A DNA stretch of 64,000 nucleotides. Origin: Sphingomonas cannabina. GTDB lineage: Bacteria; Pseudomonadota; Alphaproteobacteria; Sphingomonadales; Sphingomonadaceae. The notes below the pieces were generated by a model. That model saw only the letters and a list, made by a program, of their open reading frames with translations. It ran no database searches and was not told the origin of the DNA. The number at the start of each line of letters is the position of its first letter. Position 1 is the stretch's first letter. This document shows, in pieces, positions 1 to 10,146 of the stretch. The position numbers and the translations under genes were made by a program. The stretch lies in NCBI RefSeq assembly GCF_021391395.1, contig NZ_CP090059.1, forward strand, positions 3,457,001 through 3,521,000. Reading direction: 5' to 3'.

Positions 1-181
1 ACATGCGTTGGAATGGGGGAACCGTGAGTTCTTTCCGATCCCATAGATCGACATACCCGGCAAGAGTGATATCGGCCGGATAGTTCATTATTTCATATTC
101 GAGCTTGGGCTCCTGCTCTTCTTCAGGTGCATCCTCCGTGGGTTCAACATCCCAATCCTCAGTCGCTTCAGTATCTTCCAT
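1..181 (-). CDS. DUF262 (GmrSD-like) protein, 5' fragment cut by the window edge
   Basis: Reading the minus strand from ATG at 181 gives about 60 residues with no stop before the edge. The first 30 residues are highly acidic (EDTEATEDWDVEPTED...). They are followed by the start of a DUF262-type domain (ITLAGYVDLWDRKELTVPPF, then QRM), which matches the family's usual 'dLw..g.l.vP.fQR.YvW' opening. A good ribosome site (AGGGCGGGA) lies just upstream of the ATG. DUF262 proteins include the GmrS half of type IV modification-dependent restriction enzymes and many uncharacterised ParB-fold NTPases. The rest of the protein lies left of the window, so whether it is a defence enzyme cannot be decided here. 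Confidence 0.7.
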   Translation of the reverse strand, partial: MEDTEATEDWDVEPTEDAPEEEQEPKLEYEIMNYPADITLAGYVDLWDRKELTVPPFQRM

Positions 182-356
182 GATTCCCGCCCTTTTCAGG
201 TAAGCTGACCGGTCCCCAAAACGCGGTCAAGGGAGTATTGACGACATCACACTTCGCATGCGTGGATATCGACGAGTTCAAAGCCTGCGACGTTTCTGAA
301 GTGTATCCGCTAACGGGCACATCGAGGATGTAGACTGTGTTGTCGGGCCGGCGTGG

Positions 357-539
357 TTACCACTTCCCGCCCACAGCCTCGATCGCCGCGAGCAGCGCCT
401 TCTTGCTCGGCGTTCGCCGCTTGCCGCTATTCCGCGGCATCTCCGGCTCGCCTGTAGCGGCCCGCCGGCGCGCGATATCCGCGGCGAACTCCTCGAAGGT
501 CACCGGTTCAGGGCGCGAGGGTGGCGATGCCGTGCTCAT
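357..539 (-). CDS. small basic hypothetical protein downstream of nucleotidyltransferase
   Basis: About 60 residues starting MSTASPPSRPEP, with a VTFEEFAADIARRR segment and a basic C-terminal half (NSGKRRTPSKKALLAAIE). I do not recognise the family. It begins inside the last 32 bases of the upstream nucleotidyltransferase-like gene, so the two are probably translated from one message. An alternative start at 569 would lengthen the overlap. The tight pairing of a small basic protein with a nucleotidyltransferase resembles a two-gene toxin-antitoxin arrangement, but that is inference from layout only. Bases 182-356, between this gene and the DUF262 gene, show no convincing gene. Confidence 0.5.
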   Translation of the reverse strand: MSTASPPSRPEPVTFEEFAADIARRRAATGEPEMPRNSGKRRTPSKKALLAAIEAVGGKW

Positions 540-1059
540 TGGACGTCTCTTCCCGAATGCGGCGCTCAAGATAGGCGCGATCCAGGTCCGGGTGAAGCGA
601 CAGCAGCACGCGGGCCTGCTCCAGCATCTCGGGCGCGGTGCCCGAGGCGAACTGGCCCATGCGGTCGGCGATCATGTCTTCGACCGCCAGCACGGCGGCG
701 GTGCCGTCCGGCTGGAGCGTGATCAGGCGGACGCGGTCGCGGTCGGCGAGGCCGTCGAGCAGCGTGGCGGAGACGACCTCGAAGCCGAGCTTGAGGTCGG
801 GGTGTATCCAGCCGGTGAAGCTGTGGCCGGGACCGGAGGGGCGGACGAAGCCCTGTTGTACGAGTGCTTGCTCGAAGGCTTGCTGGCGGCCGGTGACCAC
901 GTCGAAGTCGCCAGTGGTGATGGCGCTGCCTGAGTAGAGTTCGACCGCGGCGCCGCCGACTAGGATCGGGGCTTCGTGGCCTTCGCGCAGCATCGCCTCG
1001 CTGACGCGGGCGAAGACGCGGAGGGCCGCTTCGAATTCGGGTCGGTACAGGTTCGTCAT
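508..1059 (-). CDS. nucleotidyltransferase-fold protein (DUF6036-like)
   Basis: 183 residues from ATG at 1059; longer upstream extensions run into low-complexity repeat sequence and are rejected. The N-terminal third carries the nucleotidyltransferase signature: ILVGGAAVELYSGS, then TTGDFDVV, i.e. the GG...D-x-D pattern of the Pol beta-like fold (DFD about 45-47). Later come a hydrophobic core and VLAVEDMIADRMGQF, as in DUF6036/AbiEii-like proteins. Such proteins are often halves of toxin-antitoxin or abortive-infection pairs, but many are uncharacterised. Its 3' end overlaps the next small gene. It lies next to a DUF262 gene, hinting at a defence-related patch on the left side of the window. 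Confidence 0.65.
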   Translation of the reverse strand: MTNLYRPEFEAALRVFARVSEAMLREGHEAPILVGGAAVELYSGSAITTGDFDVVTGRQQAFEQALVQQGFVRPSGPGHSFTGWIHPDLKLGFEVVSATLLDGLADRDRVRLITLQPDGTAAVLAVEDMIADRMGQFASGTAPEMLEQARVLLSLHPDLDRAYLERRIREETSNEHGIATLAP

Positions 1060-1086
1060 CCCCCTCACCCTTCCCATCGCTTCGCG

Positions 1087-1153
1087 TGTTCGAGCTTTGG
1101 CCTGCCCCCGGCAGGCCAAGATCGTGCCTGGAAGGCACGATCTCGCTCGAACA
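1087..1153. repeat. nested inverted repeat able to form a three-way junction
   Basis: Outer arms TGTTCGAGC (1087-1095) and GCTCGAACA (1145-1153) pair perfectly. They enclose two complete hairpins: GGCCTGC/GCAGGCC (1099-1117) and GATCGTGCCT/AGGCACGATC (1120-1142). The element lies immediately 3' of uvrA and may act as its transcription terminator or be a mobile repeat; no T-run follows directly. A further short hairpin (CCTCTC...GAGAGG) lies at about 1160-1180. Confidence 0.8.
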
Positions 1154-1183
1154 CCCCTTCCCTCTCCCAAAGAGAGAGGGAGT

Positions 1184-4141
<2,958 letters not shown>

Positions 4142-4239
4142 GCTCTACGTTCTATCTTCGTTCTGGAGGGGATTCCAGCCTAGAGATAGGAAGCGGGGCG
4201 GGATGTTGCCAGCGTGGTGTCAGTAGTGGGGGCCCTTTC

Positions 4240-4368
4240 AATCCTCCCCCGCCGGGGGGAGGTGTCAGCCCAGGCTGACGGAGGGGGAGGACGGCGATCC
4301 GCTATCGGCGTGCTTCCTCCCCCTCCGTCACGCTTCGCGTGCCACCTCCCCCTGGCGGGGGAGGATTG
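4240..4368. repeat. intergenic inverted repeat, family R1 (copy 1)
   Basis: Starts CAATCCTCCCCCGCC and ends with the complement GGCGGGGGAGGATTG. The centre holds a TCAGCC...GGCTGA hairpin, GGAGGGGGAGGA and the CACGCTTCGCGTG hairpin. Closely related copies lie at 35323-35452 and 40814-40945. It fills the gap between uvrA and the convergent end of the oxidoreductase gene. Confidence 0.85.
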
Positions 4369-4376
4369 GATGTCTC

Positions 4377-5489
4377 CTACGCCGCCGCCATCCGCACGGT
4401 GCGCCCTTCCCTGGCCGCGCGGTAGATGGCCTCGATCAGGCGCATGTCGCGCAGGCCCTCCTCGCCGGGGACGATCGGGTCGCGGTCGGTCAGCACGCAC
4501 TCGGCGAAATGGTCGAGCTGGCCGACGAACTGGTTCTTGGCCGGCGCCGGCAGCACGCGCGGCTCCATCTTGCCGCCCTTGCGCACCCACATCTGCTGGC
4601 CCTCGTAGACGGTGGCGGGCTCCATCCACACCCAGCCTTCGGTGCCGGTCACGCGGTGGGCATTGTGGTTGGAGCTGTAGCTCGACACGCAGTCGGCGAT
4701 CAGGCCCGACGGGAACTTGAGCTGGAAGTCGATGCGGTCCTCGACCGTCCTGAAGCGCGGGTCGCTGCGGTCGGTCGATTCCATCGCATTGACCTCGACC
4801 GGCTCCTCGCCCGAGAGGTAGCGCGCCGCCTGGAGGCTGTAGATGCCGATGTCCATCAGCGACCCGCCGCCCGACAGCGGCTTGTCGAGCCGCCATTGAT
4901 TGGGGCTGATGGTGAAGCCCGACTCCGCAGTGATCAGGCGCGGCTTGCCCAGGAAGCCCGAGCGGACCAGCTCGATCGCGTGGCGGTTGTAGGGCTCGAA
5001 GCGCGAGCGGTAGCCGATCATCAGCTTGCGGCCCGCCTTGCGGCAGGCGGCGACCATCGCCTCGGCCTCGGCGGCGGAGACGGCCATCGGCTTCTCGCAG
5101 AGGACGTGCTTGCCCGCCTGGGCGGCGCGGATCGTGTATTCGGCATGGAGCGCGTTGGGCAGGATGACGTAGACCGCGTCGATGTCGGGATTATCGCGGA
5201 TGCTGTCGTAGTTGGCGTAGCTGTAGTGGTGCGTCTTCGGGATGCCGTATTCGGTGCCGTAGCGTGTCAGCTTCTCCGGCGTGCCGCTGACCAGCGCGGT
5301 CAGCCTGATCGACTCGCAGCCGGCGAGGCGCGGCATGATCTGGCGCGTGGCGTAGCTGCCGAGCCCGACGACCGCCAGGCCGAGCTTGCGGCCGGGTGTC
5401 CCCTGCCGCAGCGTGACCGCGGCGGCGGCGCCCGCCACCAGCGCACCGCCCATGCCGACGAGGAGCCCGCGACGCGTGCCGTCCAACAT
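4377..5489 (-). CDS. Tat-exported Gfo/Idh/MocA-family oxidoreductase
   Basis: 370 residues. The N-terminus TRRGLLVGMGGALVAGAAAA is a twin-arginine type export signal. A Rossmann fold follows (LAVVGLGSYATRQIMPRL, about 37-54), then the family motif HVLCEKPMAVS (about 125-135) with the catalytic-type Lys of EKP. The C-terminal GFO_IDH_MocA domain is present (GGGSLMDIGIYSLQAARYL). Overall it resembles periplasmic glucose-fructose oxidoreductase and its sphingomonad relatives, which oxidise or reduce sugars with tightly bound NADP. The substrate cannot be told from sequence. It is monocistronic, with a 315 bp upstream region that contains an operator-like near-palindrome. Confidence 0.85.
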   Translation of the reverse strand: MLDGTRRGLLVGMGGALVAGAAAAVTLRQGTPGRKLGLAVVGLGSYATRQIMPRLAGCESIRLTALVSGTPEKLTRYGTEYGIPKTHHYSYANYDSIRDNPDIDAVYVILPNALHAEYTIRAAQAGKHVLCEKPMAVSAAEAEAMVAACRKAGRKLMIGYRSRFEPYNRHAIELVRSGFLGKPRLITAESGFTISPNQWRLDKPLSGGGSLMDIGIYSLQAARYLSGEEPVEVNAMESTDRSDPRFRTVEDRIDFQLKFPSGLIADCVSSYSSNHNAHRVTGTEGWVWMEPATVYEGQQMWVRKGGKMEPRVLPAPAKNQFVGQLDHFAECVLTDRDPIVPGEEGLRDMRLIEAIYRAAREGRTVRMAAA

Positions 5490-5533
5490 CCCCTCTCTCC
5501 CGCAACGCCCGCCGATGTGCGGGCCCGGAAACT

Positions 5534-5551
5534 GTTAACGCTATCGGTAAC
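5534..5551. promoter_or_regulatory. candidate operator upstream of the Gfo/Idh/MocA gene
   Basis: GTTAACGCTATCGGTAAC is a near-palindrome of the form GTTAnCGnTAnCGnTAAC (14 of 18 positions symmetrical), 45-62 bp upstream of the oxidoreductase start codon. The shape is like LacI-family sites, but no LacI gene is nearby. The rest of the 5490-5804 gap holds no convincing gene. Confidence 0.3.
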
Positions 5552-5804
5552 GGGAAAGTGCCGTTCGCAAAAGGGCGTTTCGGGAAATTCCCGCGCCCGA
5601 CATCGTGCCTGAAGGCCCGCCGGAGCCGTCCGTACCCGTCGTTCATCGAACCGCATCTGCCGTTCATCGTCCGCCGTTGCGGTTGATAGAACGGTCCATC
5701 CTCTTGATCGAAGAGCGCGCCCCTCCGCCCGCCCGATCGAATATTCATCAGTCGCCGCCCTTTCGGGGGCGAGCGATTGACCTCAACAACATGGGAACGA
5801 TGTG

Positions 5805-6146
5805 ATGCGTATTGCACATTTGGGACTGTTGTCGCTCGCCTTCCTTGGTTCGCCCAGTTTCGCAGAGGCGGCGATGGACATGAAACCGTCGCACAGGGTG
5901 GTCGTCTCCACGCGCGGCCTCGACCTTTCGACCGATGCGGGTGTCAGGGCGGCGCGAGCGCGTGTCCGCCGTGCGGCGGAACAGGTTTGCGGTGACTATC
6001 CGCGCGTCGGCCTCTTGCCGCCGCCGGGAATCGCGCGGTGCCGCACGACCGCGACGCGCGAAGCAGAGCCCAGGATTGCCGCCTTGGCCTCGCGCGCAAG
6101 CAACGATCGCGTCGCCATGGCCGACACAGGCAGGCACGATCGATAG
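5805..6146 (+). CDS. UrcA-family protein
   Basis: 113 residues from ATG at 5805; a GTG lies directly before it. A signal peptide (MRIAHLGLLSLAFLGSPSFAEA) is followed by the UrcA pattern: VVVSTRGLDLSTDAGVRAAR, then VRRAAEQVCGD, with conserved Cys and a later Cys in GIARCRT. UrcA proteins are small, exported and common in sphingomonads and Caulobacter; their function is unknown. The C-terminal tail (NDRVAMADTGRHDR) is family-variable. It lies alone between divergent and convergent neighbours. Confidence 0.75.
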   Translation: MRIAHLGLLSLAFLGSPSFAEAAMDMKPSHRVVVSTRGLDLSTDAGVRAARARVRRAAEQVCGDYPRVGLLPPPGIARCRTTATREAEPRIAALASRASNDRVAMADTGRHDR

Positions 6147-6244
6147 CCGGCCCGGTCCGGCCGCTCGCTCGAGCCTCATCGAGGATGAGATTTCGATCGA
6201 TCAGATCAACATTAAGGAAGCGACTGACATCTCAACCCTCCTCA

Positions 6245-6353
6245 CCGTCACCCCGGACTTGTTCCGGGGTCCACCGGGAGGCAAGGACCGGACAAGAGGT
6301 TCCAGCTCAGCCTGTGAGGCTGAGTGGACCCCGGAACAAGTCCGGGGTGACGG
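6245..6353. repeat. intergenic inverted repeat, family R2 (copy 1)
   Basis: Begins CCGTCACCCCGGACTTGTTC and ends with the exact complement (GAACAAGTCCGGGGTGACGG). The inner AGCTCAGCC...GGCTGAG hairpin is also present. Related copies are at 8496-8628 and, decayed, at 38575-38690. It fills the space between the UrcA gene and the 3' end of the response regulator. Confidence 0.85.
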
Positions 6354-6401
6354 CGGGAACCGGATTACGGCAGACCTGCAACTTCAAATGTCGACAGGCT
6401 C

Positions 6402-7142
6402 TTACCTGCCCGCAAGCGCCTTTACCGCCGCGAGATGCGAGCGGCCGACCCGGACCTCGGCCCCGTTGGCCAGGATCACGTACCAGATTCCGAGCCCGTC
6501 ATGGCGGAGCCTGGCGATGAAGTCGCGCCTGACGATCGTCGAGCGGTGGACGCGGATGAACATGGCCGGGTCCAGCCGGCGCTCGAGGTCGCCGAGCGTC
6601 TGGTGGAGCAGGAAGCTGCGCGACCCGATCTGCAGGGACATGTAATCGCGCATCGCGTCGATCCGATCGACATCGACCGCCGCAATGCGCACCATTTCCG
6701 AACGATACGGAACCCAGAATTCCTCGATCCGGTCGGACGGCACGGCGGCGCGGTGCTCGGGGCTGCCGATCTTCCGGCGTGCGCGCGCAACCGCCCGGAC
6801 CAGTCCTTCGGACGTTATCGGCTTCAGCAGATAATCGACCGCGGCAACATCGAACGCCGCCAGAGCAAAGCCGTCGAAGGCCGTACAAAAGACGATGGCG
6901 GGCGGCTGCTCCCCGGTGGAGAGCGTCTTTGCCACATCCATGCCGTCCACCTGCGGCATGGCGATGTCGAGAAGAACGAGGTCGGGCGACAGCGCCTTGG
7001 CCAGCCGCAGCGCGATCTCCCCGTCGGACGCGGTCCCCACCAGCGAGAGGCTGGGGACGTGCGAGCACAGCATGACCAGCCGTTCGATGGCGAGCGGCTC
7101 GTCGTCCACGATCAGCGTGCGCAAGGCAGGTTCACCGGGCAT
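6402..7142 (-). CDS. LytTR-family response regulator
   Basis: 246 residues. The receiver domain (about 8-125) carries the acidic pair DDEP, the phosphoacceptor Asp in DLVLLDIAMPQ and the conserved Lys in DYLLKPI. The C-terminal LytTR DNA-binding domain (about 145-245) shows the typical SMFIRVHRSTIV-like segment (PAMFIRVHRSTIVRRDFI). It overlaps the last 11 bases of the histidine kinase gene upstream, so the two are co-transcribed and probably translationally coupled. It would bind DNA and control transcription when phosphorylated; target genes are not evident nearby. Confidence 0.93.
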   Translation of the reverse strand: MPGEPALRTLIVDDEPLAIERLVMLCSHVPSLSLVGTASDGEIALRLAKALSPDLVLLDIAMPQVDGMDVAKTLSTGEQPPAIVFCTAFDGFALAAFDVAAVDYLLKPITSEGLVRAVARARRKIGSPEHRAAVPSDRIEEFWVPYRSEMVRIAAVDVDRIDAMRDYMSLQIGSRSFLLHQTLGDLERRLDPAMFIRVHRSTIVRRDFIARLRHDGLGIWYVILANGAEVRVGRSHLAAVKALAGR

Positions 7143-8325
7143 CGAAGGTCAGCGGCATCGTGAGGTCGACGAGGAAACCGCCGGGGTCGAGCGGGTGCAC
7201 GCGGCAGGAGCCCCCACCGCCGAACCGCGCGGCAATGCGGTCGGCGACGTTGCGCAGGCCCAGGCCGGTTCCTCCGACACTCTCCTTGCCGGCCGCTCCC
7301 GCTTCGCCATCGTCCTGCACCGATAGAAGGAGAAGCCCCTCCTGGCTGCGCGCGCGGATGCTGATCGTGACGGGGCGGCGCGATCGCGACACACCATATT
7401 TGACGGCGTTCTCGATCAGCGGCTGCAGGATCAATCCGGGGACAAGGGCATCGCGCAGGTCGTCGGGCAGGTCGATGGCGAGGCGCAGCCGAACGGGGAA
7501 GCGGACCTGTTCGATCTCGAGGTAGAGGCGCTGAAGCCGGATCTCCTCCTCCAGCCGCACATCCTCGCTCGGGTCGCCGACCAGGCTGGCCCGGAAGAAG
7601 CTCGAGAGATTGATGATCATGCGCTCGGCGGCGGGGCGTCGGTCGGACATGACCAGCGAAGACAGCGAATTGAGCGTGTTGAACAGGAAGTGCGGGTTGA
7701 CCTGGTATCTGAGCGCCCGAAGCTCGGCCGCCTGCGCCGCAGCGCGGAACGCCGCGTTCTTGCGTTCCAGCGCGCCGACCTCCGCGGCATAGCGAAGCGC
7801 GAGGTAGAGCGCTGCCCAGCCGACGAAGAAGAAATAGCTGTTGACCGCGTTGTCCGTGATCATCTTGATCACTTCCATATTGGCGTCGTCGGCGTTCGTT
7901 CCTCCAACCTCCACCATCATCCTGCCGGCTGGCGGAGCCTGCTCCGTCTCGGCAGGCGCCTTTTCCGCACTGGCGGCGATCGCGGGCCATGGCGACTTCA
8001 TGACCTCAAACACCACCCAGTCGGCAGCCGAGAAGGCCAATGCCGCAGGCGCGGCGAGCAGGCCCGCGACGATCATGCCGCGCCGCAGCGACTTCCTCAC
8101 CACCCTGCGCAGCACCAGGTAGAGCAGATAGGTGAGGCCCATGCTGAAGACCATGAGCTCCAGGTGCCGCACCAGCGTGTCGAGTTGGCCGGTCTTTCCC
8201 ATGACCGCCGAGCGCAACGTGACGATGGCGCAATAGAACAGCCAGAAACCGACGATCGACAGCAAGGCGACACGCGGCGGAAGAGCAGGTTCGTCGTGCG
8301 GGTCCGCAGCGAATTCTTCAGGCAT
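7132..8325 (-). CDS. LytS/YehU-type membrane sensor histidine kinase
   Basis: 397 residues. The N-terminal half has about four hydrophobic segments (VALLSIVGFWLFYCAIVTL; LMVFSMGLTYLLYLVL; MIVAGLLAAPAALAFSAADW; SYFFFVGWAALYLALRY). The His_kinase domain follows, with the phosphoacceptor His in YQVNPHFLFNTLNSL (about residue 212). The C-terminal ATPase region has the N-box NAVKYGV and the glycine box GGTGLGLRNV. The length and arrangement are typical of the family. Partner regulator: the overlapping LytTR gene. The ligand is unknown; no periplasmic sensory domain is obvious apart from short loops between membrane segments. Confidence 0.93.
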   Translation of the reverse strand: MPEEFAADPHDEPALPPRVALLSIVGFWLFYCAIVTLRSAVMGKTGQLDTLVRHLELMVFSMGLTYLLYLVLRRVVRKSLRRGMIVAGLLAAPAALAFSAADWVVFEVMKSPWPAIAASAEKAPAETEQAPPAGRMMVEVGGTNADDANMEVIKMITDNAVNSYFFFVGWAALYLALRYAAEVGALERKNAAFRAAAQAAELRALRYQVNPHFLFNTLNSLSSLVMSDRRPAAERMIINLSSFFRASLVGDPSEDVRLEEEIRLQRLYLEIEQVRFPVRLRLAIDLPDDLRDALVPGLILQPLIENAVKYGVSRSRRPVTISIRARSQEGLLLLSVQDDGEAGAAGKESVGGTGLGLRNVADRIAARFGGGGSCRVHPLDPGGFLVDLTMPLTFDAR

Positions 8326-8495
8326 GGCGGATCATAGCGTCAGGCCGGCGGCGGTAGAAGATCGCACCATGTCGCTGATCGAAGACTGTCGGACATTCAT
8401 CGAAACGCGCGGAGGCCGGGGCGCTCCGTCTACGCCATTGTCGGTGTGGAGTACGCGCTGGAATGGGTCGACATTCAGAACCGTGGAAGTGTGCG

Positions 8496-8628
8496 CCTTC
8501 CTTCCCTCCGTCACCCCGGCCTTGTGCCGGGGTCCACCGGGAGGCAAGTGCCGGACAAGAGGTTCGAGCTTCACCGGTGAGGCTGGGTGGACCCCGGCAC
8601 AAGGCCGGGGTGACGGAGGGAAGGAAGG
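8496..8628. repeat. intergenic inverted repeat, family R2 (copy 2, very long perfect arms)
   Basis: The left arm starts CCTTCCTTCCCTCCGTCACC at 8496 and runs to about 8538. The right arm is its exact complement, ending GGTGACGGAGGGAAGGAAGG at 8628. The arms are roughly 43 bp, with a central segment holding a second small hairpin. It lies between the kinase gene and metQ. The remaining 8326-8495 stretch shows no gene. Confidence 0.88.
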
Positions 8629-8663
8629 GTGGCGCCTTGCTTCCTCCTAAATGTCGATCCGCC

Positions 8664-9464
8664 CTAAAACACCGGCACCACAGCCCCGCCGTACTTGCGC
8701 TCCATGAACGCCTTCACCTCCGGGCTGCGCAGCGCCGTGACGAGCTTCTGCACCCGCGGATCGTTCCGCTCGCTCTCCAGGCCCACCACATAATTCACGT
8801 AAGGACTGTCCTTCCCCTCGATCGCGAGCGCGTCGCGGGTCGGGTTGAGGCCGGCGTCGAGCGCATAGTTGGTGTTGATCAGCGCCAGGTCGACCTGGTC
8901 GAGCACGCGGGGCAGCGTCGCCGCCTCGATCTCGCGGAACTTCAATTGCTTGCGGTTCTGGACGACGTCCTTGGGCGTGGCGGTGATGTCGCTCGGGTCG
9001 CGCAGCGTGATCAGCCCCTCCCCGGCGAGCAGCCGCAGCGCGCGGCCGCTGTTGCTCGGCTCGTTGGGGATGGCGACGGTGGCGCCGTCGGGCAGCTCGC
9101 CCAGCGCCTTCCACTTGCGCGAATAGGCGCCGAGCGGCTCGATGTGCACCCCGGCGATCTTCACCAGATGCGTGCCCTTGGCCTTGTTGAACTCGTCGAG
9201 ATAGGGGCCGGTCTGGAAATAGTTGACCGCGATCCGCCCCTCGGAGACCTGGACGTTGGGCTGGACGTAATCGTTGAACACCCGGACATCGAGCTTGACG
9301 CCCTCGCGCGCCAGGATTGGCTTCACGAACTCGAGGATCTCGGCGTGCGGCACCGCGGTGGCGGCGACCGTCAGCGTGCCGGGATCGCCGGCACCGGGCT
9401 TGCCGCCGCCGCAGCCGGCGAGCGCAAGGGCGCCGAGCGCCGCCAGCAGGATGCGTCGGTTCAT
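8664..9464 (-). CDS. metQ: methionine ABC transporter substrate-binding lipoprotein MetQ
   Basis: 266 residues with a lipoprotein signal (MNRRILLAALGALALAGCGGG; lipobox LAGC, lipidated Cys18). The mature part is NLPA/MetQ type: TLTVAATAVPHAEILEFVKP, then VNYFQTGPYLDEFNK and the family segment VAIPNEPSNSGRALRLLAGEGLI. It captures D- or L-methionine in the periplasm and hands it to MetNI. Last gene of the operon GST-metN-metI-metQ, 16 bp after metI. Confidence 0.95.
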   Translation of the reverse strand: MNRRILLAALGALALAGCGGGKPGAGDPGTLTVAATAVPHAEILEFVKPILAREGVKLDVRVFNDYVQPNVQVSEGRIAVNYFQTGPYLDEFNKAKGTHLVKIAGVHIEPLGAYSRKWKALGELPDGATVAIPNEPSNSGRALRLLAGEGLITLRDPSDITATPKDVVQNRKQLKFREIEAATLPRVLDQVDLALINTNYALDAGLNPTRDALAIEGKDSPYVNYVVGLESERNDPRVQKLVTALRSPEVKAFMERKYGGAVVPVF

Positions 9465-9480
9465 GGGAGCGGCCTTTCTC

Positions 9481-10146
9481 TTATCGATGGCTGAAATGGC
9501 GGACGAGCCGGTCGCCCGCCATCTGGAGAAGCTGGACGATGACCAGCAGCAGCACGACGGTGACGAGCATCACGTCGGTCTGGAAACGCTGATAGCCGAA
9601 GCGGATGGCGAGGTCCCCCAGGCCGCCCGCGCCGACCGCGCCGGCCATCGCGGTGAACGAGACCAGCGCGATCGCGGTGACGGTGACGCCGGCGATGATG
9701 CCCGGCAGCGCCTCCGGCAGCAGCGCGCGGAGCACGAGGTCGCGGGTGGTCGCCCCCATCGCCTGCACCGCCTCGACCGTGTTGCGGTCGACCTCGCGCA
9801 GCGCGGTCTCGACCAGCCGGGCGAAGAAGGGCGCGGCGCCGACCACCAGCGGCGGGATCGCGCCGACGACGCCGAGCGAGGTGCCGACGAGCAGCACGGT
9901 CAGCGGGATCATCACGATCAGCAGGATGATGAAGGGCACCGAGCGCAGCAGGTTGACGGCCAGCGCGAGCACGCCGTTGCCGAGCCGGCTCTCCCACACC
10001 TGGCCGGGACCGGTCAGGAACAGCGCGATGCCGAGCGGCAGGCCGAGCAGCACGGTCAGCACCAGCGAGCCGCCGAGCATCGCCAGCGTGTCGAGGCTGG
10101 CCTGGCCGATGTCGGCCCAGTCGATGTTGACGAACCAGTCGTTCAT
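9481..10146 (-). CDS. metI: methionine ABC transporter permease MetI
   Basis: 221 residues with about five membrane segments. The BPD_transp_1 coupling region reads TVEAVQAMGATTRDLVLRALLPEALPGIIAG, with the EAA-loop glycine. It forms the membrane channel of the methionine importer. Its ATG overlaps the stop of metN (ATGA at 10143-10146), so translation is coupled. Confidence 0.95.
   Translation of the reverse strand: MNDWFVNIDWADIGQASLDTLAMLGGSLVLTVLLGLPLGIALFLTGPGQVWESRLGNGVLALAVNLLRSVPFIILLIVMIPLTVLLVGTSLGVVGAIPPLVVGAAPFFARLVETALREVDRNTVEAVQAMGATTRDLVLRALLPEALPGIIAGVTVTAIALVSFTAMAGAVGAGGLGDLAIRFGYQRFQTDVMLVTVVLLLVIVQLLQMAGDRLVRHFSHR

Noticed and set aside
8324..8650. Plus and minus frames of about 80-108 codons between the kinase gene and metQ
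   Set aside because: They lie on the R2 inverted repeat, and their translations (PALCRGPPGGK and similar) are repeat sequence read as protein.
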